The position numbers and the translations under genes are program-made. Positions 25,120 to 37,575 of a stretch of 64,000 bases of DNA are shown here, in pieces (the first letter of the stretch is position 1; each line of letters begins with the position of its first letter). Where the stretch lies: contig VXBA01003137.1 in the NCBI GenBank assembly GCA_013399895.1, forward strand, positions 1,204,463 to 1,268,462. Direction: 5' to 3'. The DNA is from Serilophus lunatus (taxonomy: Eukaryota; Chordata; Aves; Passeriformes; Eurylaimidae). The notes beneath the pieces were generated by a model. It worked only from the letters and a program-made list of their open reading frames with translations. It was not told the origin of the DNA and did no database searches.

Positions 25120-26740
25120 TTCACCAGGCAGTTTCATCTTATCGGGTCCGATGGACTTGCACGTTTTCGGGTTCTTTATATCTGAACCTGATCTCCAGTA
25201 GTGAGTGGTTCTTCATTCTCCCACTCCCTGCCTTTGCCTTGTGTCACTTGGGCTGCGTGGCTGAAGCACTTGCTTGTGAAAAACGAGGCAATAGAGCTGT
25301 TGAGTGCCTCAGTCTTCTTCATATCCCAGCAACCAAGTCTCTCTTCTCTTCTCTTTCTGGAGACAGTCCATGTTTTCTCTAGGCTTTCTTTTATCTCGAC
25401 ATACCTATAGAAATGTTTTTTTGTTGCCCTTGACATCCTCGGCCAGATTAGTCTATCAGGGTGTTAGCTGCCTTAACCTTATACTTTGGCTGTTCATGCA
25501 AGGCTACTTGTCCTTGCTTCAACTCGCTGTAGGCTTCCTTTTTCTGTTTGAATTTTTCCGAGAGCTACTTGTTTGTCTCTAGGCCTCCTGGCATTTTTGC
25601 CTGACTTCCTCTTTGTTGAGATGCATCACTTCTGAGCCTGTAGGAAGTAATATCCATGAATATTAATGAGTTTTTGGGGGGCCTCTCTTCTATTCAAGGC
25701 TATATCCTGTGGTAGTCTAGGAGGAATAGATCCCTGAAGAGTCCAAAGTTGGCTCTCCTAAAGTCCAGGGTAGTGAGCTTGCTGTCCACCATCCTTGCTG
25801 CCCTAAGGATCTCAGACTCCTCCACTGCAGCCAAGGCTGTCCTTGAGTCTTACATTTCCCACCAGCCCCTCCTAGTTGGTGAGAACAAAGTCCACCATAG
25901 AACCTCTCCTTGTTTGCTCCTCTGTCAGTTGGAGGAGGAAGTTATTGTCAATGCATTTTCGAAATCTCTTGCATTTCTTATGCCCTTCTGTGTTACCCCT
26001 CCAACAGATGCTGGAGTGATTGAAATCCCCCATGAGGTCCAGGGCTTGTGAATGTGAGGACACTTCTATCTGTCCAAAGAGGGCCTCATCTGCTTGGTCT
26101 TTTGGTCTGCCTGTAGCAGACCCCCACTATAATGTCGCCTGTCTCTGCCCTCCTTTTAATCCTGACCCATAAGCTCTCTGTCAGCTCCTCATTTATCCCC
26201 AGGTGGAGCTCCATGCTGGTCATAGATACAGAGAGTGACATTCCCTCCTTGTCTGCCTTGCCTGTCATTCCTAAAGACCCTGTATCCTTCCATTCCAACA
26301 CTCCCATCACAGAAGCCGTGCCACTGTGTTTCTATGATGCCTTCCTGGATAATGTAGTTCAAAGGTTTCTTCAGCTTGGCAAACCTGTGTCCAAAAATGC
26401 TCTTCCTCTTTTGTGGCAGACAGGCCCCAGCAGCCCTCAGCATACCAGGTTTCTCAAAGTGAGTCCGATGGTCTAAGTAGCCAAACCTCTGGCTGTGTCA
26501 CCAGTCCTGTAACCATTTATTGATTCTCCAGATTCAACTGTCCCTTTCAAACCCTTCCCTTTAACTGGGAAGACAGCTGTAAAAACTGCCTGTGCTCTAG
26601 AGTGCCTTAGCAGTGCTCCCAGGGCTCTGTAATCCTTGACACTCCCCAGGCTGTTCCTGGCTGTATCACTGATGCCCACATGAAATAGCAGCAGATAATA
26701 GTCAGTGGACTGTATCTTTTGCATAATGTGACGCACAAGT
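25120..26740 (-). mobile_element. CR1 LINE, internal ORF1-endonuclease-RT start, decayed
   Basis: On the minus strand, broken frames match CR1 proteins in the expected order. At 26473-26736 is the end of ORF1 with the esterase-like LLFHVG-DTA block, followed by a run like DYRALGA. At 26086-26443 is the start of ORF2, with GYRVFRNDRQGRQGG and SLWVRIKRR-GDIIVGVCYR. At 25872-26063 is the endonuclease block LMGDFNHSSICW...NFLLQ, ending MVDFVLTN. At 25176-25436 is the segment before the reverse transcriptase (KKHFYRYV..), then CKSIGPDKM after a frameshift. Several frameshifts and stops mean it cannot be active. The usual 3' half (RT core and tail) is missing, which is the reverse of the common 5'-truncated form. 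Confidence 0.85.
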
Positions 26741-29220
26741 GATTTATAACCATCAGGTAAGCCTTATTTTTTGTGCAATTCCTTGCAGTATTTGTATGTT
26801 GATACTGATATAATAGCAAAGGACAAGACCTCAGGCTTCTTTTTTTTTTGTCATTATTACATAAAAAACAGAGTAAGATAAGGTCTTCTAAGTCATTGTC
26901 CCTCAAAATCCAAACCCCAAAGCAACTTTCAGTGCAGCTGCACTGTTGGCAGAAAAAAGAATTTCTTTTCGCTTGCTGTTCTGACAGCTATTGCTGTGTG
27001 TCACAGCAGTAAAACAGACATGGATCTAATCCTGACCTCGACTGGAGAAGGAGGATGTTTGTGCAGCCCCAGAGCTGCAGCAGCATTACAGGACAGATTT
27101 GCTGCCTGACAGAGGGCAAGAGCCTCCTGAGCTGTTTCTTGTCTTTGTTCCATCAGACGCATGAGGTGTCCTGTAGGGCAAGAAGAGTATCTGAGTTCCT
27201 TCTGTAGGGATTTCAAATTCCTTGAATGAAGGAGGAAAACCTCTCTATCCTTAGTAGCATTCATGTCTAGAAGGATTTTATGCCTTTTTTTGTAATTAAA
27301 ATATGAGGAAGAAACGATGCTGCTGAGGAGTCTGCTCTGATAATCTGGCCCTGTCAGGAGGAGATGGACAGAGGGTCAGCCTGTACCTTCCAGTTGCACT
27401 ACTGTAAAGCAGAAGCTGTGGCTGTGTGTCTTCCTCACCTTTTCTTTAGTTTGAAGCTTGCTGGTTTTATCCCTTTCTCCCTCTCTCCTAGCCACAGACT
27501 GCTTGTGAAATACACTGCTGTTGCTTTATTGATTTGGTACAACTCTATAACCCTTGTTATTTTAGTTAGTCTTTTATGGTAAGCAATATAGGTAGTGTGC
27601 ATATCAACCTATTGTAGCATGTGTACGAATTTAAAAAAAAAGAAGCAAGGGGCGTGACTTAACTTGATCTCCTTTATAAAGGCAATATCTTGCTCTGTTC
27701 TTTTGTTTTTCATCTGTTGCATTATATCTATTTTTTTTTCTGAAGCTTCAAATAGCTTTTAAAATAATCCTTTTTTAATATTGGAAGTGAGCAATTTTCT
27801 CTGCAAACAAAAGGTCCAGGTGACTTTTCGGATTTAAGATTCAAGGAGATTTACATGTTCTTATTTTGCCTTCTTTCCTTCTCTATCTCTGTGTACAAGA
27901 AAAAAGAGACTAAAAGCTTGGAGAGGGGCAAGGAATGTAGAAGAGAATGGTTTTACAGAGTAGTGGTTACCAGGGTTCCTTTGCTCTCAGTGGTTCCCTT
28001 GTTCTGTAGAATTTATTCATGGTTACATCTTTCAATTGACACTGAAAATTACATATTTTAAATGTAGTATAAGGCTTCAGTATGATTTTCTAATCTGTTT
28101 TTCAAGAAGTTGTGAGAAAATCTGGATATTGGAACTAAGATGGAACAGGTCAAATACTTCATAAGCAGAATGAATACCCAAGGCTGTCATTCAGTTGCAG
28201 TGTCAGCTAAGCCTTTGTAAGTACAGGAGAGAAGCCAAGAGACCGAGGGGGGGGGGACTGAGAATTTTGTGAGATATTTTGGTTTAGTGATAAGGACAGT
28301 CATCCCAAATGTGCTCCTGTTCCTCATTTGAGCAAGGAAGTTAAATTGGGTGGATACTTCACTTTTCTTTCACTTGGGTTACCTGTTTCCTTCCACTTTA
28401 CCTGTTTGCCTGCTGCCCATCCAGTTCTACTCTGTTACATCAGTGTAACTCTTGAGTAATTGTGTATGATTTTAATGGACTTGATAACTAATATCAATAT
28501 TTCTTTATATCAATGTGAATGGGAACAGTGTAGTGTTTAGAGCTGTATATAGCAATCGAATTTTTCTAGAGGGATATGTTCAGGTGATTTTCCAGTCAGT
28601 AAAATACTTGAAAATAACAATTCTAGCTCATTGTACAACTGCTGAAAATCTAGGATTGTGTTTGTCATTTTTCCTAAAAAGGCAATATCATCTCATGTTG
28701 ATGCAGAGTTTAAGTGGTTTTAAGCATAATTTAACCTTATTTATGCTTTCTTTGACATTTTTTTAACAACCTTTTAAAGGAATATTTTGAGTACCCTTTG
28801 TGGATATCATTGTGACAGCAAGCATGGATTATATTACGAAATGAACTAAGCCTCAAAGAGAAAACTGCTGTCCCTTGACAACTTGATACAACTTGCCTCA
28901 ACCAAAGCAATACTTGGGGTAGTGTCTTTTCACTGTGCTAACCTTTTATAGCTGTATCCCATGTTGCTTGGCAAGCAGGGGCCAACGCTGTGGCTTTCTT
29001 GCTTCCGCTTGTGAAGCACACTGAGTGGGTACAAAAGTTCCATAAATTCTTCCAGAAATATTTTTATTGATTGTTAACCTAAACAATTAAAATTTACATG
29101 GTTATTTATATATTTAAGGGTTTTGAGGGGCACCATTGCACACTACTGGGGCATGAAGTATGGTTTTTGTTGATTGAACTTCAGCTCCTAATGAAAGGTT
29201 GTTCAGCTCTGAACTTTTTT

Positions 29221-29240
29221 GGGGGAGGGGGGAGGGGGGG
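29221..29240 (+). other. G-rich tract, possible G-quadruplex
   Basis: Twenty bases read G5-A-G6-A-G7, followed by a TTGGTTTGGTTGATTGGTTGG run. The tract could form a G-quadruplex in DNA, and in the intronic RNA because the G-rich strand is the CEP170 sense strand. Function is unknown. Confidence 0.5.
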
Positions 29241-30225
29241 TTGGTTTGGTTGATTGGTTGGTTTTGTGGTTTTTTTTACCCTGCACAGGACACCTTCTTT
29301 ATTAACGAATTTACTTGATGTAGTAGCCATAGGAATTGCTGAGAATAGTTTCGGCTAAGAGTCTGTTGTCTGTCTCCCTTTCTGGACTAACAGCAGTGTG
29401 AGCAGTGAAAGAAGCAGAGAATTATGAAAGCACAAAGGATATTTTCATGACCAAACATTTAGAAGCTATCCTAGGCTATAAATTATTTACTTGTGTTTTT
29501 AGTCACGTGACAGCAGAGAAGCCATCTACCCTCACAATGGAAAAGTGGTCTTAATTTTCTAGCCACTCTACCTGTGGCTTTAACCTTACTTGCAGAAGTG
29601 GTAGGTGTTCAGAGTTGTAATAGAAATAAATGAGATGGTTTGAACACCAGTAGTGTAAAACTTGGTACTTTAAGATGAAATGCTGATGGTTTTAAAACTT
29701 AGATATTCAAGGCTAAGATACTTTAGTGTTAAAACGTGCTCTCTGCAGCTCCCCGTTTATATAAACCCCTCTATACAGCTAATTACGGAGATTTTACTGA
29801 AAGTGTTAATGAATTTCTCATGTGGTGGTGAAGAGCATGGCAGGTGAAGTCAGTAGGAAGTTAGTAACTCACAAATAGCCATGTGCAGTAAATAAGGCAC
29901 AGGCTAATCAATTGATGAAGAGAGGGGAAAAAAACCCTTGGTTAACTGCCTGTTAAGCTCTTTGTTTTAACCTGAGTACTGTAAATGTGGTGATGTAGTC
30001 AAAGGTTATTTTGTAATGCATGTGTGTAAGTAGGTTAATTATGATTGCACATGGAATGTGTTGTGACACTACCCCACTTCAGAATGTTTTACAGGGCAGA
30101 CAATAGTATTGTGCTGTTTTTCCACTTAGAACTTCCAATGTTGAAGTCAATTATCTTTATAAATTAATTTTTCATATCAATTATATGAGTGAAATAATCT
30201 CAGCATCAAAGTTACCTTCAATTAG

Positions 30226-30690
30226 GTCTTTTTTTTTTTTCTTTGACATAGATTTCTCTATTTCCCTCAAAATTAGAACTGCTGGTACTGGTATCTTTTG
30301 TTTCATTCAACAGTCTATAAAGCAGCCATCGTAGGCACTTTTCCAGAGAGTGGTGTTTGCTGACAGCATTTCTTTGTGACTTGGTTACCAGCTTCAACTT
30401 CAGGGCTTCTCCAGTCATTGCTGCCTCCACAAATGCTCTCAGTTCCGATTTCTCCCATCGTGGCTTACACCTGATGTTTACCTTTCTTGATTCCTGATTA
30501 CGAAGTGAACCTAGCTCCAGCTCAAATGTCTTGTCTAAATATGGTGTTTTCTTCTTCTGGGTCTTCTACCCTCTTGTTGGCTTCAACAGCAGATGAATTG
30601 GCAGTACTGGGGAAAGGTGCCCCAGTTCTTTTTGGTTCTAACTGGCACCATAACATTAAAAACAAGATGCTCTACAGTTTTCTTCAACTA
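30226..30690 (-). pseudogene. Candidate retropseudogene of an unidentified gene
   Basis: On the minus strand a protein-like frame (about 30527-30660; contains VEDPEEENTIFRQD) ends in a stop. It continues in a second frame (about 30226-30525) containing WEKSELRAFVEAA and LEKCLRWLLYRLLNETKD. The composition, rich in Lys/Glu/Leu with a plausible helical stretch, looks like real coding sequence rather than intron. It is followed directly by an A-rich run of about 19 bases on the minus strand (T-rich at 30228-30242 on the plus strand). Frame loss plus an A-tail and no introns suggest a decayed copy of an mRNA. I do not recognise the parent gene, and chance open frames cannot be excluded. Confidence 0.4.
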
Positions 30691-33600
30691 CCTCTGTGTA
30701 GGTAAATGTGTTGAGAGACTTTACCTGTGTCCTTTTTGAACTAATATACGCATGGAAAGTTTTCAAAAGCCTATTGCTTGTCTGCTTTTGGATAGATTTG
30801 TACAAGGTACAGATACTGAGGCCTCCTGCCACATTTCAAATACAATTTACATATGTGAGATACTGCTAATATTCTTTTAAAGGCAGTGACATAGAATATT
30901 TTACTCTAACCTTGGTTTAGAAATGTTTGAATCCTTTCTTCAGAAATTTCCTTGAATATACTAGACAGCGAGAAGGTATGAGAAGGTAAACTTAATTGTA
31001 GCAAATATTTTAGCATCTGGAAACAGGAACTTACAAAGGCAAATAATAGGCAACATGGGGCTTCCAGCTTTGTCAGTACTGTGTCTCAGCTTGATGCAGG
31101 GCCTTTTTAATGTTATTTTAAAATATTCACAAGTGAAATTTGTTGTATGGTGGTAGGATAATTGTGTCCCCTTAAAATTGCATTATTTTCAGCCTTAATT
31201 TGGAGAACTGCAGTGCTTAAAAGTTGGAATTTCAGACATATATTAAGTTTAATTTTTATTTAAAGCATACCTTTTTGCTTCTCTGTACTATTGGTGTCTC
31301 AATATTCTGTAATAGTTTAGTTGAAGCTGTTTTCACTTACAGGCAAATAAAAAATGTAGACAGTAGATTACTCAAATGCGAGATTACTGAGGATTTTTAT
31401 TTAAAATAACATGACTGTATCAAAACTGTAATCTTGGCAGTGTTTCTCTAGACATTTGAAATTGGTTACACCCATCTCTTGGCTACATAATGCAGGGCCT
31501 TAGTTCTTAGGAGAGAATTATATTTACAGGGGTGATGCAGCCAATTTCCCTCTTGCTGTATCATTTGCTTCAAATGACTTATTACCCACATGTTCATTTT
31601 TACACACTGGTTACTGCCCTCTGAAATTCTCAGTCCTTCACCATAAAGTGCTGTTTATTCTACTGACAAGGAAATACTTTGCAGCTGCAATAGATGTCTC
31701 TCAGCAAATGACTTCCAGGTATCCAGAATGAAGTATTGCTTTGAATGATCAAGTCTTGGTGAAACATTTGCTGGTTTGTTTAAAGATTACAAGACAACGC
31801 TGCCATTTTAGGAAAGACTAATTAAACAAAATGCTTCAGTAATGCATTTGAAATTCATTTTTTCTAGGGTAGAAATATTTTTGGTAAATACTTGATCTGA
31901 AAAATGTAGTCTGTGCTTGAGTAAGACAAGTCCATCTGGGACAGTATCCTGTTCTGCACAAACAAGATCTAGGTAAGGAAGAGAGATCATTGAGTGGGAT
32001 GCACCTCCCTGGAGCATACTCCCAGCTTCTCAGAATGCACAGCACATGAGCTGCCTGAGCTGTTAGTGGGGTCAGTGCATTTACCAGGCATGATAATAAG
32101 CGTTTGTGCGAGAAAAATACTGCTTTCTGAACCCTGCGTAACCTTTTAGTATCCATAACATTTCTTTGGAAGAATTATCATGACCTAAATTTACACTGTG
32201 CAAAGGGCCACTTTTCCTGATGTCTTATAGTGATTTAATTTGGTATCTGTCAAATAGCAAAGCATCTTTCATCCTTGTACTGTTCAGAATACTGGAGCCA
32301 GAGCACTTAACACACTAGTGTATTGAAAATGCTGTAAATTTTCATGAAGTTTTTGGAGTGCAATTTACTTCTCCACATGCTCTCTATATAACTGATAAGT
32401 GTGCACTTCCATACCCAAATTTTAACGCACTTTTTTTGTTCTGATACTAACCAACTGTTGCTACTGTATCCTTTTTCAGCCAGTTTTGCTATGCAGATTT
32501 CAGCATAGCTTTGATCAAAGGCATTGGTTTATTCTGAAGTATACTTTAAAATAAAATATGTATCTGGGTTGATGGTTCATTGCAGTTGAGACAGCACTGT
32601 TTGAAAAGAACAACATTATTAAGTTCGATAGAAATGGTGATGGCTTTTAACTACAAGTATTCTGCCAAGCTGTGTGACAATGATTGCTCTGTATAATGCA
32701 TTTTTTTTAAATTATTTCAGATAGCTTAATTTAATCTGTGTGTTGTCAGGCTTTATCATTTGTGGGAAGTTTAGAGGTTGGTTGTTTTTTTTCCTAGCTC
32801 TAGTTGTTGACCTACTTGTTTGTTTTATAAATAAAGATAGTTTTTCTCCTTTATGGACAGTTCTTATGTAAACTGAAGCATAGCCTTTGACTAAGAAATT
32901 TTTCTAGTTTTCTTATTTGTTTTGTCCTCGTGGGGGTTTGCGTATGATTTTTTTAGAGCAGGAAGGCCAAATAGTGCAAATGTTACAGTAAACAGATGGA
33001 AGGTTTTTAAAAGGTAGTAAAATCTAAACAGAATGTGGAGCTTTGATATTGAACAGAAAGCTTGCTGTCAAACATCGGTTTAATTAGCTAGCTGGAACCT
33101 AGGCTGACCATTTCTGATACTTCCTTTTCCTTTACTGAAAGGGAATGGAAAATTGTCATTTGATTTACTCAGTTTATCTTCTTGTTTTAAACTAGATTAA
33201 ATTAAAAATACAGGTACTAATTTCCTTCAGAGGTGCTGAACAAACGATTTTAATTATTAAAACACTTACTTGATAACTATATCTCTTTAAATTCTATTTC
33301 AGCAAGTTCTGTAGATGTTATTTTTAATCTTTATAGTTTCTGAGTATAAAGTATGATAGAGATGCTGCATCAACTTCTTTGCTTGTTGGATAACATTAAG
33401 TTAGACATAAGTTTCACTTGCAGAATGTGTTGTCATACCGTTGTGGAAAGATAACCCTATCTTAGGTATCACTATAAAATAGAACACTTTGTTGGAATAC
33501 GTATTTACTTTTAAAGTTGCAGTAACTTGTGATGTCTCTCCTTGATTGTAGTTTGTCTAATGCCACAGTGCTGGCATTGCCATCTTGCTCACTGCTTCTT

Positions 33601-34707
33601 GATTTTCAGGACCTTCTTGTAACTGTGCAGATTATACTCCAGTGCACCTCAGGCTTCTTTTTGCTCACAGTACATTTGCTAATCTTGTGTAAATTCAGCA
33701 AATGACATATAAAGAAAAGAGAACAGAAATGCCACCTCTTTGATACTGAGAGAAATCCAGGCTGGTTGGATTTGATTTTCTTTAGCTTCTCTTTTAATGA
33801 GTACAGAGCGGTTATGAATGAATGACATAATTGCTTTGGCTTGCATTTCCTTTAAGAGAGATCTGGAATACTTCTTAAAGATTCTTACAACTATCAGCCA
33901 CTGAATTACTCTGGAAAGAGCTCTAATCATATTTTTGTCTGCTTTCGAGTAGGTCATGTTATGTGAAAAACTTTTCCATTAAAGCTTTTATTCAGTTTTC
34001 TGTTTTTGTTTTGTTACGTATTTTATTTTCTGTGTAAGTATGTAATGTGTTGGGTTTTTGAAATTGAAAAATTAAGGTAAAAGTTTTGTAAGAATACATT
34101 TTTCAGGTTTATTACTTACAAATTACTTGTAATTTGTTGGTCTTGCTCTGCTTTGCAATACTAAATGTGCACTGTTAAATTTCCAAGTTTTATTGAGAAA
34201 ATCTGAGGTTAATTAGGAAGCAAAAGTTCCTTCAATTTAAGCTTTCATTGGGTGCTGTACGGAGGACTTGAGCTTAAAACCAAATGGGGTGGTTCTTTTT
34301 TACAGGAAAATGTACTGACACAGATGCAGGTTAGCTGCTGTATTTTGTGAGCGTTTGCCACGGTGTTTATTGGTTGTGATAGTGGAGCACTAATGGAGCA
34401 ATTATCCTGATAATAAGCAGTCAAATGCTAAAAGCTTTCTGACAACCTGACGTATGACTTTGGCATTAGCTAGCTGCTTGTTCCTTTTGCAGTAGGTTAC
34501 CAATTAAATTTGCCTGGTTGCATGAAGCAGAACCTGAGAGTATGTAAATCTGAAGCCTGTCGCTTCCTGTGGTTGCTGGATTTGGTACATGCTGTTCAGA
34601 GTGCTGTATTTTCAGAGGCTTTTTGTATTCTGCTCACAGTGTTTGCTGAGCAGGAACTGTAGCTAAAAATAACTAAAATGAATTTCTCTGTTTCTTTCTC
34701 ACTGCAG

Positions 34708-34853
34708 GATGACGTAGCTTTGCCAGGGATTTATCAGCTAAGCAGAAAATGAGCTTAACATCCTGGTTTTTGGTGAGCAGTGGAGGCACCCGACATAGGC
34801 TGCCACGAGAAATGATTTTTGTTGGAAGAGATGACTGCGAGCTGATGTTACAG
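34708..34853 (+). CDS. CEP170: CEP170 first coding exon (CDS from 34749)
   Basis: CEP170 is a centrosomal protein of the mother-centriole subdistal appendages that binds microtubules. This exon has 41 bases of 5' UTR (34708-34748) and 105 coding bases (34749-34853) for residues 1-35, starting [20 protein letters not shown], as in vertebrate CEP170. It carries the first FHA-domain landmark, Gly26-Arg27 in IFVGRDD. The start is chosen because it matches the family N-terminus and has A at -3. The acceptor is TCACTGCAG and the donor is CAG|GTAATT, leaving in phase 0. A two-codon upstream ORF lies in the UTR part. The 5' UTR exon to which it splices was not identified. Confidence 0.95.
34709..34717 (+). 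promoter_or_regulatory. Minimal upstream ORF before CEP170 start
   Basis: ATG-ACG-TAG begins at the second base of the exon, 31 bases before the CEP170 ATG. An upstream ORF this short and this close could reduce or tune initiation at the main start. The context upstream of the ATG depends on the unidentified first exon. Confidence 0.5.
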
Positions 34854-37039
34854 GTAATTGCATCGGCCTTCCATGTGCAACTGCTCATATCATGAACTTA
34901 CTGCACCAGTTTCATGTATTCCTTTTGAAAAATAAATTCCCCAGATTTTGGAGGAGCAGCATTTTGATGAATCTTTTGTGTGCATAGAAAAAAATTTAGT
35001 TTAAATGTATCACCATTAATCATACAGTTACTATGTAGATATTCATATAAAGAATACAAGAATTGAAGGTGAAATGAATTCTACAATATGATCAGTACAC
35101 TTAAATGCACTGCATGCTTTCAGAAAGAGCCTTCTTTTTCTGCAACTTGTAATCTAATTTAGTCACATGATTTGATATAACTTTAGCCCCGTGCCCTGAT
35201 TGTGGTGTACAAAGGAAAATGAAATCAGTAGAGGAGAGTATTTCTCTGTCTCTAAGGAAGTTGAGTGACTCAGTTTCAGTGGAGTTGTAAATATGCAAGT
35301 CAATGACATTGATACTTCTGGAGCTTCCTCAGCTTTGAGGATCAGCATGTGGCACTCCTACGTGTGTATAACTGTGTTGTTATGTGGCCATATTGCATAA
35401 ACTTGGCCCTATCAAAGCTCTCCTCTGACCTGCCTTTTGCTAAAATAAATTTTTTGAATGGTTAATGGTAATATTTGGGGAGTTTCTTTTTAAATTCTTT
35501 TCTTTGTTTACTGTAGAGCTCTTAGGAGATGGAATTGAAAATTAGTTTTCTCAACCCTTCCTACCATTCAATAAAATGTTTTCTTTTGGATTTTTTGTTC
35601 TCAAGAGTTCTGTATGCAGCCATTAATGGCCAAATTAGAATCTTACCTGTGAATGAAGTGCCTAGAGACCTAATTTTATGTGTTATCTCTAGTAACCTGC
35701 ATTTGACTCTCAGCCTCAGAAGATATATTGGTGATGTTAGAAAGCAGTTTAAAATTTTCTCTTCAAAGACAGGCAGGATGATGTCTTGGTGATTTATGTG
35801 GGGAATAAATAAAAAAATCCAAGCAAACAACAAACACACGGAGAAACTCACCCAAATCCAAAAGAAAAGCAACCAAAAAACCTCACTCCACTGGTTCCTG
35901 CCCAGGAGGGTATACTCAAAAACTACTTTTATTTTATTACTGGCTTGTTTTTAAGGATTGTTGTCTCTAAATAAGGGAGTGTTTGCTTTCTTCTCTCTCC
36001 TCTATGCCATCTGTGGTTGTTTACTCCTTAGAGTGAAGCATTTATTCTTTTGTTTTACAAAGCTTCACCTTCAAAGGTAGCTGCCTATTTGATTAATATG
36101 AATGGATTTAAGTTACCTACAAATGTTACATGTCGTATATTGACTTCAGTGTTAGTAAGAAGAATCAAGGGGCCTAGTGGTTTTCAAGAACATTCTCTTT
36201 AGCCATGTCTACATGCCAGCATGACTGTAACACCACATAGTGCTTCAGGGGGAGGAACCCGCCAAAAGAGAAGCTAATAATGTGTTTTTGTTCTGTATGT
36301 ATAGCTCTTTGTGTAGGACTTTCCTTTCCACTCTTGACAACTTGGTTGTTCTCTTGCTGCAAAGCATGTGGACAATGCATGATAAAGAAAGCAGAATTTA
36401 ATGCTTTTATTCATAATTCCTTTGCAGAAAACATGTTATGAAAACCTTAATGAAAAACCATTTTAACTTTGTTAGATCTGTTCTAAAACTGTTGTTCACA
36501 GATTTTTTTTCCACATCTGGGAATATAGATTTGCTTTAAATGTGTTATTCTGTAAATATGTTCAAACATAATGAGAAGTCCTTGTGTTTAGATAGCTGCT
36601 CCAATGCATTGCCCTGCTTGTGGATAAATACCACATTTTCACTTTCTTTCACCTTTATGTTTAGAAATTTTGCATCTTGATGGGGAAATCATCTCTAAGA
36701 AAAAAACCTGCTACATTATTCACAATATCATAATTATTTGCAAAGAAGAATACATTTGTTTTCTGTATTCTGAATACTTTTAATGATAATCTGTATTGAA
36801 TTAAAGAATCTGTCTTAACACAGTTATTCTGTGACTTTTATTATTTCTGTAGTCATACATAAATCTTTGTACTGGGTCTGGCTGGACTGGTGTTTAAGAA
36901 GCCCTTATGTGTTACTGTGTTTTGGATTTATGACTGTGGATAACACAAAAATGTGTGTGCACAGTTCAAAACACTGTGTGCAGTTTCAAGGCATTCTCTC
37001 TTACTCTGCTCCTCCTACATACATGTGACTTGTCATAAG

Positions 37040-37212
37040 AAAGCATGGGATGGAAGGGATCTTCAAGATCATCTAGTTCCAGCCCCCATGCTGTGGGCAG
37101 GGACATCTTCCTCTGTACCAGGTTGCTCAGCTCCGTCCAACCTGGCCTTGATCACTTCCAAGGATGAAACATCCACAACTTCTCTGGACAGCCTATTCCA
37201 GTGTTTCATGAG
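37040..37212 (-). mobile_element. CR1 LINE fragment, 3' end
   Basis: The complement of the CR1 3' end: 'GGATCTTCAAGATCATCTAG', 'GTGGGCAGGGACATCTTC', 'AGGTTGCTCAGCTCCGTCCA', then 'ATCCACAACTTCTCTGGACA'. The terminal octamer tail is lost. It lies directly next to an LTR relic. Confidence 0.9.
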
Positions 37213-37249
37213 TGTGAAGGTGCACAAGAAGTCGAGAGGAAAACAGGAG

Positions 37250-37575
37250 AGCTGACCTAAACTGACCCAAGGGATGTTGCATGCCATGTAATATGCTTGT
37301 CAATAAAAACCGAGGCGGAGGGACTCGGAGGAAGGTACCCGCTGCTCAAACACTGGCTGGGTATTAGGCTGCCAGTAGCCAGGTGGTGAGTGATTTCCTT
37401 TGCATCACTTGGTTTGTTTTATTTCTTTTTTACTCTTCCTCTTTCCTTCACTTCTTAAATTTGACCCTTGAGTGTTTTTTGGTTTTCCTCTTCTGCTTCT
37501 ATCCCACATCCCACTTGGGTAGGGGAGAGTGAGTGAGCAGCTGTGCGGCACTTAGCTGCCAGCAAAAGCACCACA
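37250..37575 (+). mobile_element. Endogenous retrovirus LTR relic (ERVL-like), 5'-truncated
   Basis: The segment follows the layout of avian ERVL-type LTRs as I recall them. There is a 'GAGCTGACCTAAACTGACCC' block with 'AAGGGATGTTGCATGCCATG', a decayed TATA-box region near 37301-37310, a T/C-rich stretch at about 37418-37500, then a 3' terminal block 'GGGGAGAGTGAGTGAGCAGC' with 'CTTAGCTGCCAGCAAAAGCA'. The 5' edge is missing and no internal retroviral genes are seen nearby, so it is an old, inert fragment. Family assignment is from memory. Confidence 0.55.

Larger units (their letters stand above)
11701..34707 (+). other. CEP170: CEP170 intron 1 (approximate left end)
   Basis: About 23 kb of AT-rich sequence lies between the CpG island and the first CEP170 coding exon, ending in a good pyrimidine tract and CTGCAG acceptor at 34707. 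It holds three plus-strand CR1 3' ends, one longer minus-strand CR1, a candidate retropseudogene at 30.2-30.7 kb, a G-rich tract at 29.2 kb and scattered poly-A/T runs. No further conserved coding exon or structural RNA was recognised. The left edge is uncertain because the first exon was not found. Confidence 0.7.

Noticed and set aside
25749..26476. Plus-strand open frames of 100 and 114 codons
   Set aside because: They are antisense shadows of the CR1 endonuclease region, which reads correctly on the minus strand.
27001..27264. An 87-codon minus-strand frame next to the CR1 copy, considered as its ORF1 start
   Set aside because: The residues do not clearly match CR1 ORF1, and about 260 unrelated bases separate it from the recognisable CR1 sequence.
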